Origin: DTU089 sp964421815
Lineage (GTDB): Bacteria > Bacillota > Clostridia > Oscillospirales > Acutalibacteraceae
Assembly: GCA_964421815.1 (NCBI GenBank)
Contig: CAYQYT010000001.1
Location: 251,642 to 315,641, forward strand
Length of the DNA stretch: 64,000 nucleotides
Reading direction: 5' to 3'
Positions 44,143 to 51,771 of this stretch are shown here, piece after piece. Position 1 is the stretch's first letter; each line of letters begins with the position of its first letter. Both the position numbers and the translations under genes were made by a program. The notes under the pieces were generated by a model. It saw only the letters and a list, made by a program, of their open reading frames with translations. It was not told the origin of the DNA and did not search any database.

Positions 44143-45771
44143 TTACGGTTGGAAAGGCATGGGATAGTGCTGTACCTCTGATTCAATGTCTATGAAATTG
44201 TTGTACTCATAGTAATAGGGTTGCATACGAATATGCTTGCAGAAGCCCTCCATGGGAGCGTAAAGTTGACCCTCATTCAAACGCAGGCAGGGTGCTTCCA
44301 TTTCATATTCGCCGTTTTCCGTAACAACCGTTGCGGAGTTTTCCGTGAATTCGGCAGTTCTGCCATAAACACCGATTTTGATTTTTCCCTTTGTTCTTTC
44401 AACATCTCCGCCGATGAAGTTTATAATCTGACCGATGGGAATGTACCAGAAACCGTCAACATTTTGGGGGAGGGTTAACGCAGTACAGATACCCAAATCA
44501 TAGCCTTTGAATTTAAGTCTGGGTCTGTTGTAAACGGGGGCGGGATCCGGCGGGAAAATGGAGTCATTGCCCTTGTCGATAACGCAATAATCCACAGTTC
44601 TGCCGTCCTCAACGTAGGCGGTAATTGTACATTTTTTGCCGTCAATGTCAACAATTGAGAACATTGAGAGGTCTTCCTCATGGCAGTAGGTTTTTGCATT
44701 CCAAACCTTGGGAATAACTCTTGTTCCGGGAGGGTTGCGGTGACCGGAGCCCACATTGTAGTGAACTGTTCCCTGGGAAGGCTTGTCGAAAAGTCCTTCG
44801 CTTCTGCGGGGATAGGAACGGGCAAAGGAGTGTTCGTGTCCCGAGAAAACAATATCAACCTTGTCCATACCCTCACGCATTGCGGGGTATGTATCGTCAC
44901 ATTCGATTTCGGGACCCGCATAGCAAACGGGGAAGTGGTGAACCGCAAATTTCCATAGTTTATCGGAAGCGTCCGCATCCTTTGAGAGCCATTCGTTCAT
45001 TTCCTCGTAACCGCTTGTACCCAATATGCTGAAATGAGTGTTGCCGTAGTCGAATGCGTAGTTTGCAACTTCCCAACCCTCAGGTCCGTTGTGGGCATAA
45101 CTGCCCCAAAGTTGATTTGTAAAATACTCCGCGTGTTCGGAATAGTATTTGTCTTCCTTGGTGAAGTAACTGCTGAAGCCCATATCGTCGTGGTTACCCA
45201 TACAGAACATAACGGGAACGGATTCGCAAATGCCCTTGAGTCCTGCAAAAAGTCCCGTCCATTGAATATCAGTCTGTCCGCAGTTGGTGTTGTCGCCGGC
45301 GGTAAGAATGAACTCACATTCGGGATGCTCCGCGAGAATCTTTTTTACAACCTCACCGAGAACGGAGTAATCCGCAGGGGGTTCCGCATCACCTGTCTGA
45401 ACGTCCGAAAGGCAGAGGAATGAATATTTTTCCGTGTTTTCTTTGGCGGATTTGAATGTGTATGTATCACTTCTGTTTTCATCGCTTCCGCAGGTGTATT
45501 CGTATTTTGTGTCGGGGGAAAGCCCCGTCATATCCGCAAAGAAAAAGTGGCAATCGTCCATATCGGTTGTGAAAGCCCGTTTTTCTCCGATGGCTTTTTT
45601 CCATTCCGTTGCACCGATTTCTCTGTAAAGAGCGTAACCTGTGTCAATGGTTGTATCCGTTCTCCAACGAACGGTCATTGAATGTGCCGCGTCGCCCTTA
45701 ATTGACAGCATAATCTGATCCGGCTTGGGAGAAGAACCGCGTATTTTTTTCCATTCTTCTTTTGTTATCAT
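44143..45771 (-). CDS. Purple-acid-phosphatase-like metallophosphoesterase
   Basis: A 542-residue protein with an N-terminal fibronectin-like domain typical of purple acid phosphatases (about 20-110: MTVRWRTDTTIDTGYALYR and LSPDTKYEYTCG). The metallophosphoesterase domain follows: CLSDVQTGD, TAGDNTNCGQ, CMGNHDDMG, and HHFPVCY and GHEHSFARSYP as the final metal ligands. The last 100 residues (DGFWYIPIGQIINFIGG and APMEGFCKHI) resemble a copper-amine-oxidase-like stalk domain, usually found outside the cell. Yet no signal peptide is visible from either ATG, so location is puzzling. Start at 45771 behind GAAGG. Confidence 0.85.
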   Translation of the reverse strand: MITKEEWKKIRGSSPKPDQIMLSIKGDAAHSMTVRWRTDTTIDTGYALYREIGATEWKKAIGEKRAFTTDMDDCHFFFADMTGLSPDTKYEYTCGSDENRSDTYTFKSAKENTEKYSFLCLSDVQTGDAEPPADYSVLGEVVKKILAEHPECEFILTAGDNTNCGQTDIQWTGLFAGLKGICESVPVMFCMGNHDDMGFSSYFTKEDKYYSEHAEYFTNQLWGSYAHNGPEGWEVANYAFDYGNTHFSILGTSGYEEMNEWLSKDADASDKLWKFAVHHFPVCYAGPEIECDDTYPAMREGMDKVDIVFSGHEHSFARSYPRRSEGLFDKPSQGTVHYNVGSGHRNPPGTRVIPKVWNAKTYCHEEDLSMFSIVDIDGKKCTITAYVEDGRTVDYCVIDKGNDSIFPPDPAPVYNRPRLKFKGYDLGICTALTLPQNVDGFWYIPIGQIINFIGGDVERTKGKIKIGVYGRTAEFTENSATVVTENGEYEMEAPCLRLNEGQLYAPMEGFCKHIRMQPYYYEYNNFIDIESEVQHYPMPFQP

Positions 45772-45804
45772 AAAAACGCCTTCTTTCAAAAGAAACTAAA
45801 ATAT

Positions 45805-45832
45805 ATTTTAACAGATTTATAATAAAATGCAA
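45805..45832 (-). promoter_or_regulatory. Promoter of the metallophosphoesterase gene
   Basis: On the minus strand, TTGCAT (45832-45827), 16 bases, TAAAAT (45810-45805) preceded by TGT (extended -10). Confidence 0.6.
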
Positions 45833-45841
45833 CTATTTTTA

Positions 45842-45870
45842 TTGATATAAAGATAAAGAAATGATATAAT
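45842..45870 (+). promoter_or_regulatory. Promoter of exodeoxyribonuclease III
   Basis: TTGATA (45842-45847), 17 bases, TATAAT (45865-45870) with upstream TGA (extended -10); close to the SD TAGGAG and ATG 45896. It lies back-to-back with the minus-strand promoter. Confidence 0.8.
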
Positions 45871-45895
45871 TATAAAAAATTGTAGGAGCAAAATT

Positions 45896-46648
45896 ATGAA
45901 GTTTATATCTTGGAATGTTAATGGATTCAGAGCCTGCCTTAATAAAGGCTTTGACGAATTTTTCAAAGAGGCGGACGCGGATTTTTTCTGTATTCAGGAA
46001 ACAAAAATGCAGCCGGGACAGGCGGAACTTGACGCTCCCGGATATCATCAATATTGGTACAGCGCCGAAAAGAAAGGCTATTCGGGTACGGCAGTTTTCA
46101 CAAAACATGAGCCTTTGAGCGTTAAATACGGATTGGGCATTGAAGAACATGATCACGAGGGCAGAGCAATTACTCTTGAATACGAAAATTTCTATCTTCT
46201 GTGCGTATATACCCCAAATTCCCAAAGAGAACTTGCAAGGCTTGATTACCGAATGAAGTGGGAGGACGCTTTAAGGGAGTATATGAAAACTCTCGATAGC
46301 AAAAAACCCGTTATTTATTGCGGGGATTTGAATGTTGCCCATGAGGAAATTGATTTGAAAAACCCAAAAACAAATCATTTCAGCGCAGGCTTTTCCGATG
46401 AGGAAAGGGGTAAATTCACCGAACTTCTCGAGGCGGGATTTACGGACACATTCCGCGGTCTTTATCCTGAAGAAGTGAAGTATTCCTGGTGGAGTTATAT
46501 GTTCCAGTCAAGAGCAAAAAATGTGGGTTGGCGCATAGACTATTTTGTTGTATCAAACCGCATTTTCCCAAAGGTTACGGACAGCTTTATTCTCAACGAT
46601 ATTCTCGGAAGTGATCATTGCCCCGTAGGGATTGAAATAGAAGTATAA
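45896..46648 (+). CDS. xth: Exodeoxyribonuclease III (AP endonuclease)
   Basis: A 250-residue Mg2+-dependent enzyme of base-excision repair: cuts 5' of abasic sites and removes 3' blocking groups. The fold's motifs are complete: ISWNVNGFRACL, CIQETKM (metal Glu), CVYTPNSQ, YCGDLNVAHEEIDLKNP, the RIDYF motif near residue 217 and the terminal GSDHCPVG His. The length matches the ExoA type. It is followed 33 bases later by the LysR gene with no clear terminator. Confidence 0.96.
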   Translation: MKFISWNVNGFRACLNKGFDEFFKEADADFFCIQETKMQPGQAELDAPGYHQYWYSAEKKGYSGTAVFTKHEPLSVKYGLGIEEHDHEGRAITLEYENFYLLCVYTPNSQRELARLDYRMKWEDALREYMKTLDSKKPVIYCGDLNVAHEEIDLKNPKTNHFSAGFSDEERGKFTELLEAGFTDTFRGLYPEEVKYSWWSYMFQSRAKNVGWRIDYFVVSNRIFPKVTDSFILNDILGSDHCPVGIEIEV

Positions 46649-46681
46649 GTTTAAAAAACAGCAGGAAGGACGGCGATATTT

Positions 46682-47602
46682 TTGAATTTATTACACATGA
46701 AATATGCAGTGGAGGTTGCAAGGCAGGGTTCCTTGGGAAAAGCTTCGGAAATATTGCTTGTGGCAACACCCAACATAAGCCGTTCAATAAAGGAATTGGA
46801 AGCGGATTTAGGTATAACAATATTTGACCGCACAACTAAGGGAATGGAACTTACTCCCGAGGGTGAAGAATTTTTGAGCTTTGCAAAGAGAATTCTGAAG
46901 CAAATTGAACAGGTTGAAAATATGTATAAAAACGGAACTGCCAAAAAGCAGGAGTTTTCCATTTCCGTTCCCCGCGCCTGTTACATTTCCGAAGCCTTTG
47001 CGGAATTTTCAAAATCCCTCTCCGATGATGATGCGGAGATTTTCTATAAAGAAACAAATTCCCAAAGAACAATACGCAACTTGCTTGAACGGGATTATAA
47101 ATTAGGAATAATCCGATATGCCGAAAATTATGATAAATATTTCAAATCCACCCTTGAAGAAAAGGGATTCTGTTTTGAATTGGTAACGGAGTTTACTTAT
47201 TCTCTTATAATGAGCGCCGATAATCCCTTGGCAAAAAAGGAGAACATAACTTATGATGACTTAAAGGGGTATATTGAAATTGCCCACGCGGACCCCTATG
47301 TTCCGTCCCTGCCGCTTTCAAAGGTGGTTAAGGAGGAACTTCCCGATAATATCGGCAGAAGAATTTTTATTTTTGAAAGGGCAAGTCAGTTTGATTTGCT
47401 GTCAAAAAATCCCCAGACATTTATGTGGGTTTCTCCCGCTCCCCAAACGCTCCTTGAACGCTACAATCTGGTTCAGCGAAAATGTGAGGAGAATAAGAGA
47501 ATATATAAGGATGTTTTAATATATAAAAACGACTACAAACTTTCAAAACTTGACCGTCAGTTCATTACGGCTTTGTGTGAATCCAAAAGAAAATACCTAT
47601 AA
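46682..47602 (+). CDS. LysR-family transcriptional regulator
   Basis: A 306-residue regulator with an N-terminal winged helix (about 1-60: HMKYAVEVARQGSLGKASE and PNISRSIKELEADLGITIFDRT) and a substrate-binding domain. Start TTG 46682 is about 11 bases after AAGGA; ATG 46697 is the alternative but lies too far from the SD. It is transcribed in the same direction as adhE rather than divergently, with 181 bases between them, so control of the adhE-hydrogenase unit is possible but not implied by the usual LysR layout. Ligand unknown. Confidence 0.9.
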   Translation: MNLLHMKYAVEVARQGSLGKASEILLVATPNISRSIKELEADLGITIFDRTTKGMELTPEGEEFLSFAKRILKQIEQVENMYKNGTAKKQEFSISVPRACYISEAFAEFSKSLSDDDAEIFYKETNSQRTIRNLLERDYKLGIIRYAENYDKYFKSTLEEKGFCFELVTEFTYSLIMSADNPLAKKENITYDDLKGYIEIAHADPYVPSLPLSKVVKEELPDNIGRRIFIFERASQFDLLSKNPQTFMWVSPAPQTLLERYNLVQRKCEENKRIYKDVLIYKNDYKLSKLDRQFITALCESKRKYL

Positions 47603-47631
47603 AACAGTCTTGTACAAAAGGTCTGCGTTTT

Positions 47632-47655
47632 GGTATTATCATTTTTGATAATACC
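47632..47655 (+). terminator. Perfect hairpin after the LysR gene
   Basis: GGTATTATCA and TGATAATACC form a 10-bp stem with a TTTT loop. The flank lacks a long T-tract, so it is either a weak terminator or an operator palindrome upstream of adhE. Confidence 0.5.
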
Positions 47656-47692
47656 GCTTATATGTTTTAAGAATTCCGTATCTCCCCAAAGG

Positions 47693-47710
47693 TTGTTAAA
47701 ATAATAACAA
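47693..47710 (+). promoter_or_regulatory. Rex operator upstream of adhE
   Basis: TTGTTAAAATAATAACAA matches 13 of the 14 fixed positions of the clostridial Rex consensus TTGTTAANNNNTTAACAA. Rex is a repressor released by NADH and is known to control adhE and fermentation genes in Clostridia. The site is 74 bases before the adhE ATG. I cannot identify the core promoter with certainty (a TATATT lies at 47755-47760), so the operator's position relative to -35/-10 is inferred. Confidence 0.8.
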
Positions 47711-47783
47711 ACTTAAACGAGGGCAAAATAATAAGAGTCTCTCACAAAACAGTGTATATTATTTTAGGAGGATATAGATTGAT

Positions 47784-50480
47784 ATGAAGTATGAAATTGT
47801 TGACTGTGCAGAAAAGCTCCAGGAAGCTATTGAACGCACAAGGGAAGCACAGAGAAAGTTTGCTTCTTTTTCTCAGGAGCAGGTTGACAAAATCTTTTTG
47901 GCTGCCGCATCCGCCGCAAACAAAGCAAGAATCCCCCTTGCAAAAATGGCTGTTGAAGAAACAGGTATGGGAATCGTAGAAGATAAGGTTATAAAAAATA
48001 ACTATGCCGCAGAGTATATCTACAATGCCTACAAGGACACCAAAACTTGCGGTGTTATTGAAGAAGATAAGGCATTCGGTATCAAAAAGATTGCCGAGCC
48101 CATCGGTGTTATTGCCGCGGTTATTCCCACAACAAACCCCACTTCAACCGCAATTTTTAAATGTCTTATTGCTCTTAAAACAAGAAATGCAATTATCATA
48201 TCACCCCATCCCAGAGCAAAGGGGTGCACAATTGCTGCCGCAAAACTTGTGCTTGAAGCGGCAGTTGAAGCGGGCGCACCCGAGGGAATTATCGACTGGA
48301 TTGATGTTCCTTCCCTTGAAATGACAAACACAGTAATGAAAGAAGCGGATATCATTCTCGCAACCGGCGGACCGGGAATGGTAAAAGCGGCTTATTCAAG
48401 CGGCAAACCCGCTCTCGGTGTAGGTGCAGGTAACACCCCCGCAATTATTGATGATACTGCGGATATTCTCCTTGCAGTTAACTCAATTATTCATTCAAAA
48501 ACATTTGATAACGGTATGATTTGTGCTTCAGAGCAGTCGGTTATCGTTCTCGAAAACATATATGACGCGGTTAAAACCGAATTTGCAAGCAGGGGATGCT
48601 ATTTCCTTGACCCTGCACAGACGGAAAAGGTTAGAAAAACAATCATTATAAACGGTGCCCTCAATGCAAAAATTGTCGGTCAGAGTGCCGCAAAGATTGC
48701 GGAGCTTTCAGGTGTTGAAGTTCCCGAGGGAACAAAAATCCTGATCGGTGAAGTTGAAAGCGTTGAACTTTCCGAAGAATTTGCACACGAAAAACTTTCT
48801 CCCGTACTTGCAATGTACAAAGCAACCGATTTTGAAGATGCCCTCAGTAAGGCGGAACACCTTGTTGCCGACGGCGGTTACGGTCACACTTCTTCCGTAT
48901 ATCTCAATGAGGTTACGGAAAGCGAAAAACTCAAAGAATTCTCCGCAAGAATGAAAACTTGCCGTATTCTTGTTAACACACCCTCCTCACACGGCGGTAT
49001 CGGTGACCTTTACAACTTCAAACTCGCTCCCTCCCTCACTCTCGGTTGTGGTTCCTGGGGCGGTAACTCGGTTTCGGAAAATGTTGGCGTAAAGCATCTT
49101 ATCAATATAAAAACAGTTGCAGAAAGAAGGGAAAATATGCTTTGGTTCCGCGCACCCGAAAAGGTTTATATTAAAAAAGGTTGTCTTCCTGTTGCTCTTG
49201 ACGAACTCAGAACGGTAAGAGGGGCTAAGAAAGCATTTATCGTAACAGATACCTTCCTGTATGAAAACGGTTACACAAAGCCCATTACAGATAAACTTGA
49301 TGAAATGGGCATTGCTCATACAACATTCTTTGATGTTCAGCCCGATCCCACTCTTAAAAATGCAAAGAGCGGTGCGGCACAGATGGCGGCTTTCAAGCCC
49401 GATACAATTATCGCTCTCGGCGGCGGTTCCGCAATGGATGCCGCAAAGATTATGTGGGTTCTCTATGAGCATCCCGAAGCCGACTTTATGGATATGGCAA
49501 TGCGTTTTATAGATATCCGTAAGCGTGTATATACCTTCCCCAAAATGGGTGAAAAGGCATATTTCATTGCAGTACCCACTTCCGCAGGTACCGGCTCCGA
49601 GGTAACACCTTTTGCGGTTATTACCGATGAAAAAACAGGGGTTAAATATCCTCTTGCGGATTACGAACTTCTTCCCAATATGGCAATTATTGATACTGAT
49701 TTCCACATGTCCGCTCCCAAGGGTCTTACAGCGGCTTCCGGTATTGATGCAGTAACTCACGCAGTTGAGGCATATGCCGCAATGCTTGCAACGGATTATA
49801 CAGACGGACTTGCACTTCAGGCACTTAAAAACATCTTCAAATATCTTCCCCGTGCTTACGATAACGGACAGACGGATGTTGAAGCAAGAGAAAAAATGGC
49901 TAATGCCGCAACAATGGCGGGTATGGCTTTCGCAAACGCATTCCTGGGTGTTTGTCACTCAATGGCACATAAGTTGGGTGCATTCCATCATCTTCCCCAC
50001 GGTGTTGCCAATGCGCTTATGATTGAAGAAGTGCTCCGTTTCAATGCGAGCGAAGCTCCTGCAAAGATGGGTACATTCTCACAGTATGACCACCCCCATA
50101 CTCTTGCTCGCTATGCTGAAATTGCCGATTATCTCGGTCTTGGGGGAGCAAATGACGATGAAAAACTTGAAAATCTCATTAAGGCAATCAATGACCTTAA
50201 AGCAAGGGTCGGCATTAAGGAGACCATTAAGGATTACGGTATCGACGAAAAGGTATTCCTTGATACTCTTGATGATATGGTTGAACAGGCATTTGACGAC
50301 CAGTGCACAGGTGCCAACCCCCGTTATCCTCTTATGAGCGAAATTAAGCAGATGTACCTCAACGCTTACTACGGCAATAAGCACTTTACGGAAAAATCGA
50401 TGCCCACAGCGGCTGATATTGATGCGGGTATGACCGCAAACCCGGTTAAAGCACCCTATACAAAAGGTAAAAAAGCATAA
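47784..50480 (+). CDS. adhE: Bifunctional acetaldehyde-CoA/alcohol dehydrogenase AdhE
   Basis: Reduces acetyl-CoA to acetaldehyde and then ethanol, oxidising two NADH; forms spirosomes in many species. The 898 residues contain an N-terminal aldehyde dehydrogenase domain (about 1-430; catalytic Cys in FDNGMICASEQS, NAD region GGPGMVKAAYSSG) and a C-terminal iron-dependent alcohol dehydrogenase (about 450-870; VPTSAGTGSEVTPFAVITDE and the iron-binding CHSMAHKLGAFHHLPHG). AGGAGG lies 12 bases before the ATG, behind a Rex site. The APH-like kinase starts 15 bases after its stop, so adhE heads the hydrogenase transcription unit. Confidence 0.97.
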   Translation: MKYEIVDCAEKLQEAIERTREAQRKFASFSQEQVDKIFLAAASAANKARIPLAKMAVEETGMGIVEDKVIKNNYAAEYIYNAYKDTKTCGVIEEDKAFGIKKIAEPIGVIAAVIPTTNPTSTAIFKCLIALKTRNAIIISPHPRAKGCTIAAAKLVLEAAVEAGAPEGIIDWIDVPSLEMTNTVMKEADIILATGGPGMVKAAYSSGKPALGVGAGNTPAIIDDTADILLAVNSIIHSKTFDNGMICASEQSVIVLENIYDAVKTEFASRGCYFLDPAQTEKVRKTIIINGALNAKIVGQSAAKIAELSGVEVPEGTKILIGEVESVELSEEFAHEKLSPVLAMYKATDFEDALSKAEHLVADGGYGHTSSVYLNEVTESEKLKEFSARMKTCRILVNTPSSHGGIGDLYNFKLAPSLTLGCGSWGGNSVSENVGVKHLINIKTVAERRENMLWFRAPEKVYIKKGCLPVALDELRTVRGAKKAFIVTDTFLYENGYTKPITDKLDEMGIAHTTFFDVQPDPTLKNAKSGAAQMAAFKPDTIIALGGGSAMDAAKIMWVLYEHPEADFMDMAMRFIDIRKRVYTFPKMGEKAYFIAVPTSAGTGSEVTPFAVITDEKTGVKYPLADYELLPNMAIIDTDFHMSAPKGLTAASGIDAVTHAVEAYAAMLATDYTDGLALQALKNIFKYLPRAYDNGQTDVEAREKMANAATMAGMAFANAFLGVCHSMAHKLGAFHHLPHGVANALMIEEVLRFNASEAPAKMGTFSQYDHPHTLARYAEIADYLGLGGANDDEKLENLIKAINDLKARVGIKETIKDYGIDEKVFLDTLDDMVEQAFDDQCTGANPRYPLMSEIKQMYLNAYYGNKHFTEKSMPTAADIDAGMTANPVKAPYTKGKKA

Positions 50481-50495
50481 GAGAAGGGAGAAATA

Positions 50496-51248
50496 ATGAT
50501 GAAACTTGACAGAGTTATTGCAGTAAGAAACAATAAGACCATTTACCGCGACGGCGACAAATGTGTTAAGGTTTTCAATACTGATTATTCAAAGGCGGAC
50601 GTTCTCAACGAAGCCTTGAATCAGGCAAGAATTGAGGAAACAGGTCTCAATATTCCCAAAATCGTTGAGGTTACAATGGTTGACGGGAAATGGGCAATCG
50701 TTTCCGACTATATCAAAGGCAAAACACTCCAGCAGCTTATGGACGAGAATGAAGAAAAAAAGGACGAGTACATTGAATTACTCGTAGATCTTCAGTTGGA
50801 GGTTCATTCAAAGGTTTCTCCGCTTCTTAATAAACTTAAAGATAAAATGAACCGTAAAATCAGCGTTTCCGAACTTGATGCCACAACCCGCTATGATCTT
50901 CATACAAGGCTGGAGGGTATGCCCAAGCACAACAAGGTTTGCCACGGTGATTTTAACCCCTCAAATATTATTATCACAGACGAGGGGAAAGCATATATTA
51001 TTGACTGGTCCCACGCAACCCAGGGTAACGCATCTGCGGATGCCGCAAGAACATATCTCCTTTTCTGGCTCAACGGTGATATTGAAGGCGCAAAAAAATA
51101 TCTTGACCTGTTCTGTGAAAAGAGCAAAACTCAAAAGCAGTATGTTCAGAAATGGATGCCCATCGTTGCCGCATCCCAGTCCGTTAAGGGCAATGAGAAG
51201 GAACGTGAATTCCTTTTATCTTGGGTAAATGTTGTTGATTACGAATAA
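50496..51248 (+). CDS. Aminoglycoside-phosphotransferase-like kinase
   Basis: A 250-residue protein of the APH/choline-kinase fold. The N-lobe Lys is in KCVKVFN, the catalytic Brenner-type motif is CHGDFNPSNIII with the catalytic Asp, and the metal Asp is in YIIDWSHATQG. It resembles the TIGR02172-type kinases of unknown substrate, common in gut Firmicutes, rather than a real antibiotic-resistance enzyme. Its place between adhE (15-base gap) and the ferredoxin/HydS genes (21-base gap), all on one strand, suggests a role in the H2/redox system. Whether it phosphorylates a protein that the downstream PP2C-type phosphatase acts on is speculation. Confidence 0.82.
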   Translation: MMKLDRVIAVRNNKTIYRDGDKCVKVFNTDYSKADVLNEALNQARIEETGLNIPKIVEVTMVDGKWAIVSDYIKGKTLQQLMDENEEKKDEYIELLVDLQLEVHSKVSPLLNKLKDKMNRKISVSELDATTRYDLHTRLEGMPKHNKVCHGDFNPSNIIITDEGKAYIIDWSHATQGNASADAARTYLLFWLNGDIEGAKKYLDLFCEKSKTQKQYVQKWMPIVAASQSVKGNEKEREFLLSWVNVVDYE

Positions 51249-51269
51249 TTGAAATAAGGAGTTAAGAAT

Positions 51270-51509
51270 ATGAAAGTTACGGTTTGTATCGGTAGTTCCT
51301 GCCACATTAAAGGCTCACGTCAGGTTGTTGAACAACTTCAGTACCTTATTAAAGAAAACAATTTGGGCGATAAGGTTGAGTTGGGCGGCACATTCTGTAT
51401 GGGTAAATGCCAACAGGGTGTTTGTGTGACAGTTGATGACACTTTCTTCTCAGTAACCCCCGAAACCGTTGAAGAATTTTTCAACGAGAACGTAAAAGGA
51501 AAGATATAA
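51270..51509 (+). CDS. Thioredoxin-like [2Fe-2S] ferredoxin, copy 1
   Basis: A 79-residue protein of the NuoE/HymA C-terminal fold. The four cluster ligands are visible as CIGSSC (first pair, spaced as C-x4-C) and CMGKCQQG (second pair C-x3-C). It can pass electrons to or from a hydrogenase or act as a small electron carrier. The next gene, separated by one base, is a paralogue; both precede HydS. Such small proteins accompany sensory [FeFe]-hydrogenases in Clostridia. A TAAGGAG-type SD precedes the ATG. Confidence 0.88.
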   Translation: MKVTVCIGSSCHIKGSRQVVEQLQYLIKENNLGDKVELGGTFCMGKCQQGVCVTVDDTFFSVTPETVEEFFNENVKGKI

Positions 51510-51510
51510 A

Positions 51511-51765
51511 ATGACTATTCAGGTTTGTGTGGGAAGTTCCTGTCACTTAAAAGGCTCGGCAGATATTATAGAACTTTTACAAAAAGCCGTTGAAGAGTAT
51601 CATTTGGAAAACGATATAACACTTGCCGGTAGTTTCTGTATCGGCAGGTGCAATCGTGTTGGTGTGACCGTTCAGGTGGATGATGATATTCATATCGGTG
51701 TTACAAAAGATAATTTTAAAGAATTCTTTAATGATAATGTTTTAAGTAAAGTTGAAGGGGTGTAA
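51511..51765 (+). CDS. Thioredoxin-like [2Fe-2S] ferredoxin, copy 2
   Basis: An 84-residue paralogue of the preceding gene, about one-third to one-half identical by eye: CVGSSCHLKGSADIIELLQ against CIGSSCHIKGSRQVVEQLQ. The second ligand pair is CIGRC. It starts one base after the stop of copy 1, so the pair arose by tandem duplication and is translated together. The HydS-like gene follows 6 bases later. Divergence suggests different partners or redox potentials. Confidence 0.88.
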   Translation: MTIQVCVGSSCHLKGSADIIELLQKAVEEYHLENDITLAGSFCIGRCNRVGVTVQVDDDIHIGVTKDNFKEFFNDNVLSKVEGV

Positions 51766-51771
51766 CGGTGA

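Noticed and set aside
46682..47602. LysR protein as the certain regulator of adhE
   Set aside because: It is not divergent from adhE and no LysR-type T-N11-A site was convincingly identified; only the Rex site is supported.
48987..49958. Long antisense frame of about 320 codons inside adhE
   Set aside because: Its translation is Cys/His-rich and irregular, has no SD or family pattern, and lies fully opposite the well-conserved adhE; it is a codon-bias shadow.
50496..51248. Aminoglycoside resistance gene
   Set aside because: The fold matches but the sequence lies in a redox operon and resembles the generic APH-like kinases of gut Firmicutes, not known resistance enzymes.
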